Of a stretch of DNA of 64,000 nt, positions 1 through 11,705 are shown piece after piece (positions within the stretch are counted from its first letter, which is position 1; each line of letters starts with the position of its first letter). The position numbers were made by a program, and so were the translations under genes. Source of the DNA: Tragulus kanchil (taxonomy: Eukaryota > Chordata > Mammalia > Artiodactyla > Tragulidae). The notes beneath the pieces were generated by a model. The model did not search any database. It worked only from the letters and a program-made list of their open reading frames with translations, and was not told the origin of the DNA. The stretch spans positions 2,699,501-2,763,500 of the forward strand of contig JAIOJX010000001.1 in the NCBI GenBank assembly GCA_022376925.1. The letters are read 5' to 3'.

Positions 1-1350
1 CTGGGTTTTCTATCCTGTTCCATTAATCTATATGTCTGTCTTTGTGCCAGTACCATACTATTTTGATTACTGTAGCTGTATAGTGTTGTCTGAAGTCAGG
101 GAATCTTATTCTTCCACCTCTGCTTTTCTTTCTCAATATTGCTTTAGCTATTTGGGGTCTTTTCTGTTTTCTTACAAATTTTAAGATGCTTTGTTCTAGA
201 TCTCCAAAAACTGACATTAGGTAATTTGATAGGGAGTGCAACCTTGGGTAGTAGAGTCATCTTGACAGTAATGATTTTTTCAGTACAAGAACATGATATA
301 TCTTTCCATTTGTTGGTGTCATGATTTATTTCTTTCATGTCTTATACTTTTCTGTGTACAGGGCTTTTGCCTTCTTAGGTAGGTTTATTCCTAGGTGTTT
401 AGTTCTTTTTGATGTAATATAAAATGGGATTATCGCCTTAATTTTTATTTCTGATATTTCATTATTAGTATATAGAAATACAACAGATTTCTGTGTATTT
501 ACTTTGTATCCTGCAACCTTACCAAACTCATCGATGAGTTCTAGTAGTTTTTTGGTAGCATCTTCAGGATTTTCTATGTATAGGATCATGTCATCTACAA
601 ATAGTAAAAGTTTTACTTCTTCTTTTCCAATTTGGATTCCTTTTATTTTTCTCCTTTGATTGTTGTGGATAGGACTTCCAAAACTACGTTGAATAAAAGT
701 GCTGACAATGAATATCCTTGTTTTGTTCCTGAACTTAGAGGAAATGATTTCAGCTTCTCACCACTGAGTATGATGTTAGCTGTGGGTTTGTCATATATGG
801 CCTTTATTATGGTGAGATGTATATTCCCTCTAAACCCACTTTTCGAGGAGTTATTATAAATGGATGGTGAATTTTATCAAAAGCATTTTTTGCATTTATT
901 GGGATGATTTTGTAATTTTTATTCTTTAGTTTGTTAATATGATATATCACACTGATTGATTTGCAGGTATTGAAAAATATGTAACATCCCTGGGATAAAT
1001 TCCACTTGATCATAATGTGTGATCCTTTTAATGTGTCATTGGATTTGGTTCCCTAGTTTCATTGAGGACTTTTGTGTTTATGTTTATCAGTGATATGGCC
1101 TGTAGTTTTCTTTCTTTGTGGTATCTCTGTCTAGTTTTGGTGTCAGGGTGACAGTACCTCATAGAATGAGTTTGGAAGTGTTCCTTCCTCTGCAAATTTT
1201 AGAATAGTTTTAGGAGAGGTGTAAACTCTTCACTAAAGGTAGAATTCACCTGGGAAGGCATCTGGTTCTGGACTTTTGTTTGTTGGGAGTGTTTTTGATT
1301 CTTTGTGTATTGTTTACTTTTCACATATTTGTAAGTTTTCCTTTTTCATC
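1..1350 (-). mobile_element. Old L1 LINE, ORF2 reverse-transcriptase region (decayed)
   Basis: Minus-strand translation gives broken pieces of L1 ORF2: an RT segment near 807-1013 (AFDKIHHPF), the catalytic-box region at 335-589 ([10 protein letters not shown] followed by a palm/thumb-like stretch ending KHLGINLPKKAKAL), and a downstream piece at 23-338 ([21 protein letters not shown]). Pieces lie in different frames with stops, so this is a dead copy. The element runs off the left edge and continues to the right of a younger L1 insertion. L1 ORF2 encodes an endonuclease/reverse transcriptase that copies L1 RNA at nicked chromosomal DNA; this copy cannot. Confidence 0.9.
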
Positions 1351-1365
1351 CTGTTATTGACTTTT
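1351..1365. repeat. Target-site duplication, left copy
   Basis: The 15-mer ctgttattgactttt is repeated exactly at 2234-2248. The two copies flank the younger L1 3' end and show it arrived by retrotransposition into the older L1. Confidence 0.9.
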
Positions 1366-2233
1366 TTTTTTAAAACCTTTATTTTACTTTTAACTTTTAC
1401 AGAGTTTTGTTGTTTACAGATATGTATGTTCTCAGATTAGTCATATGTATATCCCCCCCTTCCCTCCCCTCCCGACCATCACACAGCACCCCCGAAGGAT
1501 CCCCTTTTCTCACAGAGCAATGACTAGAGCTATTTTCTTCACTTATGATAGTACAGGCCTTCATGCTACTTCCTTTACACCTCTCACCCACTGTGCCTTC
1601 CCCACAATGTCCATATGTCCACTGTCCATGTCTGTCTTTCTGTCGCTTCACTGTATGTGCCATCATCACCATCCTACTAGATTCCATATATATGTGTTAA
1701 TATACTGTATTTGTCCTTCTCTTTCTGACTGACTTCACTTTTGATGATACGTTCTAGATCCAGCCACCTCATTAGGGTTGATTCTTCTGCATTTATCTTT
1801 ACAGCTGTGTAGTATTCCATTGTATATATGTACCAGAGCTTTTGGATCCATTCGTTCGTCGATGGGCATCTAGGTTCCTTCCATGTTCTAGCTATTGTAT
1901 AGAGAGCTGCAATGAACATTGGGGTACAGGTGCTTCTTTCAGTTTTGATTTCGTCAGGGTATAAGCCTAAGAGTGGGATTGCTGGGTCATATGGTGCTTC
2001 TATTTTTAGTTTTTTAAGAAATCTCCAGACTGTCTTCCATAGAGGCTGTATCAATTTACACTCCCACCAGCAATGCAGGAGTGTTCCCTTTTCTCCACAG
2101 CCTCTCCAGCATTTATTGTCTGTCGATTTGTGGATGACGGCCATTCTGACGGGTATGAGGTGATATCTCATTGTAGTTTTGATTTGCATTTCTCTAATTA
2201 TTAGTGAAGTTGAGCATCGTTTCATGTGTTTTT
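1366..2233 (-). mobile_element. Young 5'-truncated L1 with intact ORF2 C-terminus
   Basis: An 868-bp insertion bounded by a perfect 15-bp target-site duplication. On the minus strand it carries an open 182-residue ORF2 C-terminal frame (1677-2225), starting [20 protein letters not shown], with the cysteine-rich [17 protein letters not shown] segment and ending THIYGI, then a 3' UTR and an A-tail (poly-T at 1366-1371). It matches the 3' end of the L1 at 47,341-48,190. It is 5' truncated, so it lacks endonuclease and RT and is immobile. Preserved reading frame and clean duplication imply a recent insertion. Confidence 0.93.
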
Positions 2234-2248
2234 CTGTTATTGACTTTT
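2234..2248. repeat. Target-site duplication, right copy
   Basis: Exact match to 1351-1365; old L1 sequence resumes immediately after it. Confidence 0.9.
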
Positions 2249-2930
2249 ATTTTCATTCCATTGTGATTAGAGAAGATAGTTTGTATGATTTAATTTTTTA
2301 AGAAATGTATTGAGACTTGTTTTTTGACCTAACATATTTTTCTAACCTGGACAATATTGTATATGCAGTTGAGAAAAATAAGCATTCTTCTGTTACGGGG
2401 TCAGTGCTCTAAGTGTGTCTGTTGGGTATAGCTGGTTTGTAGTATTGTCCAAGTCCTCTATTTCAGTATTGGTTTTCTTTCTAGTTCTATCCACTATTGA
2501 AATTAAGTTATTGACATCTACAACTATTTCTATTAAGTTATTTCTCCCTTCAATTCTGTTAGCCTTTATACATGTCCATGTTTATTATTGTTACAGCTTA
2601 CTGGTAAATTGACCATTTTATCAATATATGGTATTTTTGTTTATCTCTTAAGCTTTTTTTGTCTTGAAATCTGTTTTCTTTGCTAGATCAGAGCCATCTC
2701 AGGCCTCTTTCACCATTCTTTCACTTCCAACCTATTGGTTGTGCTTCTAAAGAGAATATCTTGTAGACATGGTATATAATTAATCATGTTTTAAAAAATT
2801 TTGTTAAGTCAATGTCTATCTTTGAATTGGAGAGTTTAATTGATAAGTGGGTACTTGCTCCTGTCATTCCAATGTCTTTTTTTCCTTATCTTTCTTATAT
2901 CTTTTTTTCTCTGAATTCTTCCATAAACGC
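2249..2930 (-). mobile_element. Old L1 LINE, continuation of 1-1350
   Basis: AT-rich sequence of minus-strand L1 character continuing upstream in ORF2 sense from the copy at 1-1350. No open frame of note. It carries the CHR-type SINE inserted at about 2,931. Confidence 0.65.
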
Positions 2931-3253
2931 TATTTTTTTTTTTTTTTGGTGGGGGTTGGGGGTGGAGGGCGAGTTGGGGAGGGAGGGGGGCGGGCTGGCC
3001 ACTTCTATTGGTCTTTCATTTATCTATTTTCATACATCTTTGTTCTTTGGCCCGTGTGGGCCTCCATCTCAGTGGCCTCTCTTGTCACAGAGCACTGGCT
3101 CTGGGCACATGTGCTCCAGAGCTCCGGCTTGGTAGTTGGACACATCGGTCCATCCACTCTGCGGCACGTGGGATCTTCCCAGGCCAGAGATCAAACCAGC
3201 GCCCTTTGCACTGCAAGGCGGTGTCCCTACCCACTGGACCACCAGGGAAGCCC
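2931..3253 (-). mobile_element. CHR-type tRNA-derived SINE with C-rich 3' tract
   Basis: Read on the minus strand it starts gggcttccctggtggtccag, has A-box-like (tggtccagtgg) and B-box-like motifs of a tRNA-Glu-derived head, then a body with gagctccggagctctgg-type sequence, and ends in a C-rich tract followed by an A-rich tail. On the plus strand the tract appears as many G runs at 2946-2996. Such SINEs are copied by RNA polymerase III and moved by LINE enzymes. The same subfamily recurs at 11,384, 13,529 and 19,251. Confidence 0.85.
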
Positions 3254-3389
3254 TATCTTTTGTTATTAATTATTCCTTTCTTATGCATCATTTTGATTCT
3301 CTCTTCATTTCCTTTGCTGCATATTTTTTAGATTTTATCTTAGTGGTTACACTAATGTCAACGACAAATTGGCGTTTACCTATTACCTT

Positions 3390-3817
3390 GCCAGTGACTG
3401 GACAGCAAGGGCATTTGCCATCTGCCTCTGCAGACATTGAATGCTGTGCTGTTGGGAGCTACTGACTCTCAGCACCCCCTGAAGGAAAATCAGGGTGGGG
3501 TTAGGCACTCTGTGCTCCAAGGAATCCAGTGAGCCAGGTCTTTAGATAGGTAAATAGTTTCAGGAACAGATTTCATTATCTCAATCCTTGCATCTCCTCA
3601 CACCAAGAAAAACATTAAATTCCTTCATGAAGACATCACATCCTCATGACTGACTGAAAACCATTTGTAAAATAAAACTCTTTGTTTCATGGCATTTGAA
3701 CTCCCCTTCACCAAAATCCTTGTATGTTGATTATTTTTCCCGCATCTGAGACGTTGCCTCTGGGGTTGCAATCCTAATGATACCAAAACTTAACCCACGA
3801 CTCTCAAGCTCGTCATC
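3390..3817 (+). mobile_element. Possible solitary LTR (copy 1, damaged 3' end)
   Basis: A block unlike the flanking old L1, with less AT, an aataaaact polyadenylation signal near 3671 followed by a GT-rich stretch, and a downstream tail with cgagctt/gagacgttgcc-type sequence typical of a retroviral R-U5. I could not fix the ends or find a target-site duplication. The first copy has a scrambled stretch near 3735 relative to 4498-4935. It could instead be another promoter-bearing repeat. Confidence 0.45.
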
Positions 3818-4044
3818 TCAGGCCTCTTTCACCATTCTTTCACTTCCAACCTATTGGTTGTGCTTCTAAAGAGAATATCTTGTAGACATGGTATATAATT
3901 AATCATGTTTTAAAAAATTTTGTTAAGTCAATGTCTATCTTTGAATTGGAGAGTTTAATTGATAAGTGGGTACTTGCTCCTGTCATTCCAATGTCTTTTT
4001 TTCCTTATCTTTCTTATATCTTTTTTTCTCTGAATTCTTCCATA

Positions 4045-4361
4045 AACGCTATTTATTTATTTATTTTGGGCGGGGGTCGGGTTGGGGAGGGAGGGGAGTG
4101 GGCGGGCCACTTCTATTGGTCTTTCATTTATCTATTTTCATACATCTTTGTTCTTTGGCCCGTGTGGGCCTCCATCTCAGTGGCCTCTCTTGTCACAGAG
4201 CACTGGCTCTGGGCACATGTGCTCCAGAGCTCCGGCTTGGTAGTTGGACACATCGGTCCATCCACTCTGCGGCACGTGGGATCTTCCCAGGCCAGAGATC
4301 AAACCAGCGCCCTTTGCACTGCAAGGCGGTGTCCCTACCCACTGGACCACCAGGGAAGCCC
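4045..4361 (-). mobile_element. CHR-type SINE (second copy within D1)
   Basis: Same element as 2931-3253, present because of duplication D1. The tail here keeps an (ATTT)n stretch, on this strand tatttatttattta, that is replaced by a poly-T run in the first copy, and the G-rich tract differs in several places. Confidence 0.85.
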
Positions 4362-4497
4362 TATCTTTTGTTATTAATTATTCCTTTCTTATGCATCATT
4401 TTGATTCTCTCTTCATTTCCTTTGCTGCATATTTTTTAGATTTTATCTTAGTGGTTACACTAATGTCAACGACAAATTGGCGTTTACCTATTACCTT

Positions 4498-4935
4498 GCC
4501 AGTGACTGGACAGCAAGGGCATTTGCCATCTGCCTCTGCAGACATTGAATGCTGTGCTGTTGGGAGCTACTGACTCTCAGCACCCCCTGAAGGAAAATCA
4601 GGGTGGGGTTAGGCACTCTGTGCTCCAAGGAATCCAGTGAGCCAGGTCTTTAGATAGGTAAATAGTTTCAGGAACAGATTTCATTATCTCAATCCTTGCA
4701 TCTCCTCACACCAAGAAAAACATTAAATTCCTTCATGAAGACATCACATCCTCATGACTGACTGAAAACCATTTGTAAAATAAAACTCTTTGTTTCATGG
4801 CATTTGAACTCCCCTTCACCAAAATCCTTGTATGTTGATTATCCTCCGCTGCCTCTTTGGCGCTGCATCTGAGACGTTGCCTCTGGGGTTGCAATCCTAA
4901 TGATACCAAAACTTAACCCACGACTCTCAAGCTCG
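4498..4935 (+). mobile_element. Possible solitary LTR (copy 2)
   Basis: Duplicate of 3390-3817 with the fuller 3' region (cctctttggcgctgcatctg). A third partial copy of the end lies at 5952-6035 because duplication D2 starts inside it. Confidence 0.45.
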
Positions 4936-7045
4936 TCATCATTTTTTAGTTGACACTAACAAACTGTAGCCCCCTGCATTTACAATTAACACCTTAGCTT
5001 TATAACTATCAAATTTGAATTAATAACAACTTGGTTTTAATAGTATACAAAATTTTTGCTCATTTACACCTTCCTTCTGTTCTTTTTACACAATGTCTTT
5101 TTGCATTGTGTTCTCATTTACATAAATTTAAAATTGTTGTTTTAAGCATTTGTCTTTTAAGTAGTACAGGAAAAAAGAGGACTTTGAAACCAAATAACAA
5201 TAATACTGTGTTTCTATTTCCCTACATTTACATTGTTCTTTATTATTCCTGTATCTTGCAGTTACTGTGCAGTGTCCTTTCCTTTCAGCTTGGAAACCTC
5301 TGACATTTCTTTCAGGGCAGATCTACAAGTTTTGTATTTCCTCAGTTTAGCTTTTGTTTATCTGAGAATATCTTAAGTTTGCCTTCTGTTTAGAAGAACG
5401 GTTTTGTTGGAAATAGAAATCTTTGTTAACAAATTTTTATTTTCATCAATTTAAATATGTTGTGCCACCTCCTTCTGGCTTCCATGGTTTCTGATTTTAA
5501 TAGGCTATTGTTAATCCTACTGAGGATTATTTTTAGAGGAGTAAATTTTCTCAGCCTGTTTTCAAGATTCTGTCTTTAGCTTTCAACAACTTCATTATAA
5601 TGGGTCTCCACTGAGATCTCTTAGAGTTTATCCTGACCGTAGCTTTGTAAACTTCTGGAATATGTATATTTATGCCTTTCTTCAAATGTGATGAATTTTG
5701 GGCCATTGTATCTGTAAATAATTTTTGTATTTCTTTCTCTGTCTTCTCTCCTTCTGAGATTTTCATTATGTATTTGTTTTTCTTCTGCCTGGGCACATCT
5801 ATTGAACCTCTCTAGTAAAATTTTCAATGTAGTTATTAATTTTTTCAATGCTAGAATTTCCATTTGGTTCCTATTTATAACTTCCCTGTCTTTATTGTCT
5901 ATTTGATGAGAAGGCTTTTCATTCCTTGAATTAAAGGGCAAATTTTAAATAGGCGCTGCATCTGAGACGTTGCCTCTGGGGTTGCAATCCTAATGATACC
6001 AAAACTTAACCCACGACTCTCAAGCTCGTCATCATTTTTTAGTTGACACTAACAAACTGTAGCCCCCTGCATTTACAATTAACACCTTAGCTTTATAACT
6101 ATCAAATTTGAATTAATAACAACTTGGTTTTAATAGTATACAAAATTTTTGCTCATTTACACCTTCCTTCTGTTCTTTTTACACAATGTCTTTTTGCATT
6201 GTGTTCTCATTTACATAAATTTAAAATTGTTGTTTTAAGCATTTGTCTTTTAAGTAGTACAGGAAAAAAGAGGACTTTGAAACCAAATAACAATAATACT
6301 GTGTTTCTATTTCCCTACATTTACATTGTTCTTTATTATTCCTGTATCTTGCAGTTACTGTGCAGTGTCCTTTCCTTTCAGCTTGGAAACCTCTGACATT
6401 TCTTTCAGGGCAGATCTACAAGTTTTGTATTTCCTCAGTTTAGCTTTTGTTTATCTGAGAATATCTTAAGTTTGCCTTCTGTTTAGAAGAACGGTTTTGT
6501 TGGAAATAGAAATCTTTGTTAACAAATTTTTATTTTCATCAATTTAAATATGTTGTGCCACCTCCTTCTGGCTTCCATGGTTTCTGATTTTAATAGGCTA
6601 TTGTTAATCCTACTGAGGATTATTTTTAGAGGAGTAAATTTTCTCAGCCTGTTTTCAAGATTCTGTCTTTAGCTTTCAACAACTTCATTATAATGGGTCT
6701 CCACTGAGATCTCTTAGAGTTTATCCTGACCGTAGCTTTGTAAACTTCTGGAATATGTATATTTATGCCTTTCTTCAAATGTGATGAATTTTGGGCCATT
6801 GTATCTGTAAATAATTTTTGTATTTCTTTCTCTGTCTTCTCTCCTTCTGAGATTTTCATTATGTATTTGTTTTTCTTCTGCCTGGGCACATCTATTGAAC
6901 CTCTCTAGTAAAATTTTCAATGTAGTTATTAATTTTTTCAATGCTAGAATTTCCATTTGGTTCCTATTTATAACTTCCCTGTCTTTATTGTCTATTTGAT
7001 GAGAGATCCATTTACTGGTTTCCTTTATTTCATTGCCCTTGAATT
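4859..7045. repeat. Tandem duplication D2 (unit ~1.09 kb)
   Basis: Copy 1 about 4859-5950, copy 2 about 5952-7045, offset 1,093. D2 starts about 80 bp before copy 2 of D1 ends. The last 40-50 bp of copy 1 are garbled: after tttgatgaga it jumps to a compressed version of what copy 2 shows at 7001-7050. Confidence 0.95.
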
Positions 7046-7150
7046 AAAGGGCAATTTTTAAATATTTTAAAATATGTTATTTAAAAATAAAAAATATCAT
7101 ATTTAAAAATATCATATTTTAAACAGCTTATTTAATGTATTTGTTTACCA
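4940..7150 (-). mobile_element. Old L1 sequence (ancient, 5'/ORF region), duplicated by D2
   Basis: AT-rich sequence of old L1M/L1ME character on the minus strand, for example the Cttcaaatgtgatgaattttg and ctttctctgtcttctctcc blocks around 5680-5760. Minus-strand open frames of 81-106 residues (5551-5941; copy 6644-6956) are lysine/glutamate-rich but I cannot align them confidently to an L1 protein. Subfamily uncertain. Confidence 0.55.
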
Positions 7151-7164
7151 AGTCTAATGTCTGG

Positions 7165-7400
7165 CTTTCTTTTTTTAAATTAAATTTATTTATTTTTAAT
7201 TGGAGGATAATTCTTTTACAATATTGTGTTGGTTCCTGCCGTATATCAACATGAATCAGCTGTAGGTCTATATCCCTCTTGAGCTTTCCTCCCACCTCTA
7301 ACCCATCCCAACCCCTCTGTCACAGAGCACTAAATTTCAGTTCCTGGCATCACACAGCAAATTCCCATTGGTTGTCTATTTTACATATGTCTGAGTTCCT
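7165..7400 (-). mobile_element. Ruminant L1 3' end
   Basis: Starts with an A/T-rich tail, then attggaggataattctttta, acaatattgtgttggttcct and the C-rich stretch cccacctctaacccatccc typical of the 3' UTR of ruminant L1 read on the minus strand. No ORF2 remains. Duplicated at about 8300-8535 by D3. Confidence 0.75.
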
Positions 7401-8299
7401 TGAAAGACAATTTCTGTTAGTATCTGTTTTTCCTGTGAAAGGGCTATATTTTCTTTTCTTTTTGCTTGTCTTTTGTTGTCATTGTTGTTGAAATAGTACA
7501 TCTTAAATACTATAATGTTACAACTCTGAAAATAAGATTATCCTCCTTTCCCAGGATTGTTGTGTTTGATGTGGGCTGCTGTTGTTTGCTTAGTGACTCT
7601 CCTAAATTATTTTTATAAAGTTTGTATTCTTCATCTTGTGTGGCCATTGAAACCTGTATTTCATTAGCTTAGTGATTAGTATTTGTTGGTGTTTCCTTAA
7701 ATGTCTGGAGCTAAGAAAATAAAAACAAAAATACCAAAAAGAAAAAACTCTTTAGTTGCAAAGGTTGGCTCTGTGTTGTGGCTCTCTTATAACACTTAGG
7801 CAGATAATTTAGAAGTCTGTTTTAACCGTTACTTCCTGTTTATGTGTCATCTAGAAGTCACTCAGAGGCGAAATTTTAGCATCTTTTTAGGTCTTTTCTG
7901 AGCATATGTTCAGCCCTAGGCATGTCTGTGGCTTTCTTGATTTTCGGCTATATGCAGGAGATTTAAATGTCATTATTCCCAATCACATATCTCCTTTCCC
8001 AACCTTGTCCTGCCCAATGCAAACAATATCTTCCTTTCCCTTTTAAAATTTTCAATGTAGTTATTAATTTTTCAATGCTAGAATTTCCATTTGGTTCCTA
8101 TTTATAACTTCCCTGTCTTTATTGTCTATTTGATGAGAGATCCATTTACTGGTTTCCTTTATTTCATTGCCCTTGAATTAAAGGGCAATTTTTAAATATT
8201 TTAAAATATGTTATTTAAAAATAAAAAATATCATATTTAAAAATATCATATTTTAAACAGCTTATTTAATGTATTTGTTTACCAAGTCTAATGTCTGGC

Positions 8300-8535
8300 T
8301 TTCTTTTTTTAAATTAAATTTATTTATTTTTAATTGGAGGATAATTCTTTTACAATATTGTGTTGGTTCCTGCCGTATATCAACATGAATCAGCTGTAGG
8401 TCTATATCCCTCTTGAGCTTTCCTCCCACCTCTAACCCATCCCAACCCCTCTGTCACAGAGCACTAAATTTCAGTTCCTGGCATCACACAGCAAATTCCC
8501 ATTGGTTGTCTATTTTACATATGTCTGAGTTCCTT
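8300..8535 (-). mobile_element. Ruminant L1 3' end (second copy within D3)
   Basis: Same sequence as 7165-7400, offset 1,134. Confidence 0.75.
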
Positions 8536-9150
8536 GAAAGACAATTTCTGTTAGTATCTGTTTTTCCTGTGAAAGGGCTATATTTTCTTTTCTTTTTGCT
8601 TGTCTTTTGTTGTCATTGTTGTTGAAATAGTACATCTTAAATACTATAATGTTACAACTCTGAAAATAAGATTATCCTCCTTTCCCAGGATTGTTGTGTT
8701 TGATGTGGGCTGCTGTTGTTTGCTTAGTGACTCTCCTAAATTATTTTTATAAAGTTTGTATTCTTCATCTTGTGTGGCCATTGAAACCTGTATTTCATTA
8801 GCTTAGTGATTAGTATTTGTTGGTGTTTCCTTAAATGTCTGGAGCTAAGAAAATAAAAACAAAAATACCAAAAAGAAAAAACTCTTTAGTTGCAAAGGTT
8901 GGCTCTGTGTTGTGGCTCTCTTATAACACTTAGGCAGATAATTTAGAAGTCTGTTTTAACCGTTACTTCCTGTTTATGTGTCATCTAGAAGTCACTCAGA
9001 GGCGAAATTTTAGCATCTTTTTAGGTCTTTTCTGAGCATATGTTCAGCCCTAGGCATGTCTGTGGCTTTCTTGATTTTCGGCTATATGCAGGAGATTTAA
9101 ATGTCATTATTCCCAATCACATATCTCCTTTCCCAAGCTTGTCCTGCCCA

Positions 9151-9591
9151 TGATTTCCAGTTTATTGCTAATACCTAATGTTATTACCTGCTCCAGGTTC
9201 CTTTAGCCTATTTTGCCTTTGCTTTCTGTAAATGCCTCTTGGGAGTCCACCCCAGCCCTAGGAAAGCTGCAAGTTGATTGAAACAAGGATGAATCCTTGC
9301 ACTGGTCCTTTAGAAGGATGTCAGACTGTCCGAAACATACAACAATTCTTTGAATATAAAACCCATAGTGTTTCCTTTGACATTAGTAAATCTTCATCAA
9401 GACTACAGGCTGTCATTTTCATAGTTACTTCCTTATCTGGGGATGGAAGATGGAGAGGCAATTCAACAAGTCATACTGTTGCAGGAAGAAAATCAATTCT
9501 GGCTCCAGGTTGCAAACTGTTTCTTTGACTTGCTATTATTATTATAATCATACTTAATGGCTTGCCTTGATGACCCGGCCCCTCTGCCTGA
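9151..9591. other. Unclassified sequence
   Basis: No repeat family recognised. An 84-residue plus frame (9274-9528) has no features suggesting a real protein. It might be part of the same retroviral remnant as the LTR-like block to its right, but I see no gag or pol motifs. Confidence 0.4.
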
Positions 9592-9907
9592 GTGTTAAAT
9601 ACCTTTGTTCAAAACTATCCACCTGTAGATGGCAGGAAGAGAGAAGTTAACAATTTCCCTGACTGAAGCTTGCCATTCTAAGAGACGTTTGCAAGATTAA
9701 TGGCCTTTCTGCTTTGCTTTCTCACCTCACCCCCCCACACCCCCACACCTCTGATCTATAAAATAACCTGGCATTCAAACCCTAATAAGGAGATTTATTT
9801 CAAGGTGCTATCCTGCCATGTTCTTAGTCAGCTGCTTTCCAAATAAAGTCATTTTCCCATTGGCCTGTCATGCCTTGAGCAGAGCGAGCTTGGACTTGGT
9901 AACAGTA
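9592..9907 (+). mobile_element. Probable solitary ERV1-class LTR
   Basis: Begins tgttaaatac and ends ggtaaca, so it has TG...CA termini. It has an early ctatccacctgtagatggca motif reminiscent of gammaretroviral U3, a C-rich tract at 9,728, a TATA-like ctataaaataa near 9,757 and an aataaagtc polyadenylation signal near 9,842 followed by a U5-like end. No internal retroviral genes are adjacent. I saw no certain target-site duplication, so boundaries are tentative. Confidence 0.55.
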
Positions 9908-9959
9908 GGGGTCTCTTAATAGAATGTAGCAGCTTCTTTCTTCATTAAAATTCCCTCTG

Positions 9960-11376
9960 GCTTCTTACGTCTCTGTTGTAGGATCTCATAGTTTATAGTT
10001 CATGGGAACTTGAATTGTATTTGTATCCTGTTATGCAAAAATTGTATACATCTTAATTATGTCAAATCGGTTCATAGTGCTTTTCTGGTCTACTATCTTT
10101 TCTACTTGTCTGTACATCTATTCTGTTGATTTCTGAGAATCTGATACTGAAGCTACAACTAAAAATCTTGATTTATCCAATTAAACAAAAAATGGTAATA
10201 TATGGTAGAAGTAATATATGGTAGAACTATATCTGTATTTTCCAAGTCTCCTGTAAATCTGCTATCATACTTTCATAATTTAAAAAATAAAAAAGAAAGA
10301 TTAAAAAAAGTATGGTTGATTTACCAAAAAATATTTCCTCTGGCGATTGTAACTTTTTGACTATTTTCCAGATACCCAAAAAGTTGATTCTGAGATTTTT
10401 GCCGATTTATCTGTCACTTCTGTGGAGTAAGGGGGCCATGGATTTCCCCTATTCTGTCATTTTCTGGGATACCACTCTCTTTCTTCATGTTTGATATATT
10501 TATTAAGTTTCCTTATTCCTTTTTTATTCTCAAGTAGCTGGTAATTTTCACTTCCTATTTTTACTATACTCGTGGTTACCTAAAATTTTCATCAATTTTA
10601 TGATAAGCAAACACCTGTGTTTATAAAACAAACACCTGTGTAGTCATGATTCAGTTCAAGAAATAGAACATTACCAGCACCCTAAAGGGCCACTGTATGT
10701 CCCTTGGAAATCATTGCCACTAATTCCTTCATAGAAGAAAATATCTTGAATTTTGTAATTAGAATGCCTTTGTTTTTATTACAGTTTTACCACCCATATG
10801 TGCATCCCTACACAATATTGCATAGTTGTACTTGTTTTTAGACCATTATATAAATGTAGTCACAGTACATGTATTTTATTGTATTGGTTCCTGCTTCTTT
10901 TACTCAATACCAAATTTATTAGATTCATGTATGCTGGATAAAGTGAGAGTTTAAAATATTAGCCCATTTTAAAACTTAGGCTCTGCCTTTTTATTCTTCA
11001 GGTGTAAGAGGTTGATACAGTCTCTATATAAGTCCCTTTTCAGATAGATATTTTGTAAAAAACTTTCTCTTGGTTTGTGACTTACCTTTTTATTTTCTTA
11101 ACAGTGTCTTTGAAAAAGAAAAAGTCTTTACTTTTAATGAAGTCCAAGTCATCTTTTTTTTTTTTTTTTAATATTTTGTGGTTGTTCTGTCCTATTTGAA
11201 AAAAAAATTCTTGATCCAAAGCTATTAAAAATTTTTCTTAAATTTTCTTCTAGAACATTTCTAGTTTTAGCTCTTCTGTTTAGGTTAGTGATTAATTTCA
11301 AGTTAATGCTTTTAGATGGTGAGAGAGTATGGCCAAGAATTTTTTTTTTTGCATATGGATATTTAATTATACCAGT
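9960..11376 (-). mobile_element. Old L1 LINE, minus strand (decayed)
   Basis: AT-rich, minus-strand old L1 character: ctgttgatttctgagaat around 10,123, a 3'-UTR-like stretch with gaaatagaacattaccagca at about 10,658, and ORF2-like sequence before and after the SINE at 11,384-11,698. No open frame of value. The segment boundaries between older L1 copies cannot be fixed by eye. Confidence 0.65.
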
Positions 11377-11383
11377 ACCATTT

Positions 11384-11698
11384 TTTTTTTTTTGGAAATT
11401 TTTTTTGGGGGGTGGGGGAGGGAGGTGGATTGGGGAGGGAGGGGGGTGGGTGGGCAGGCCACTTCTTTTGGTCTTTTATTTCTTTGTTTTTTGGCCCGCG
11501 TGGGCCTCCCATCACAGTGGCTTCTCTTGTTGCAGAGCATCGGCTCTGGGTGCATGCGCTCCAGAGCTCCGGCTCGGTATTTGGACACATCAGTCCAGCC
11601 ACTCTGCGGCACGTGGGATCTTCCCAGGCCAGGGATTGAACCGGCGCCCCTTGCACTGCAAGGCGGTGTCCTTATCCACTGGACCACCAGGGAAGCCC
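11384..11698 (-). mobile_element. CHR-type SINE with C-rich 3' tract
   Basis: Same subfamily as 2931-3253 with the tRNA-like head at the right end (gaagccc at 11,692) and a G-rich plus-strand tract at 11,406-11,455. A short target-site duplication accattt is visible at 11,377-11,383 and 11,699-11,705. Inserted in old L1 ORF2. Confidence 0.88.
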
Positions 11699-11705
11699 AC
11701 CATTT

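Larger units (their letters stand above)
2695..4938. repeat. Tandem duplication D1 (unit ~1.12 kb)
   Basis: Copy 1 is about 2695-3817 and copy 2 about 3814-4938, offset 1,119, joined through the shared bases catc. The copies are near identical except in the G-rich tract of the SINE (2929-2995 against 4043-4110) and close to the end of copy 1, where a short stretch around 3735 is altered. It cuts through L1, SINE and LTR-like sequence alike. Probably an assembly artefact. Confidence 0.95.
6910..9150. repeat. Tandem duplication D3 (unit ~1.13 kb)
   Basis: Copy 1 about 6910-8013, copy 2 about 8045-9150, offset 1,134-1,135. Between them about 30 bp (8014-8044) match neither side well. Starts about 135 bp inside copy 2 of D2. 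Confidence 0.95.
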
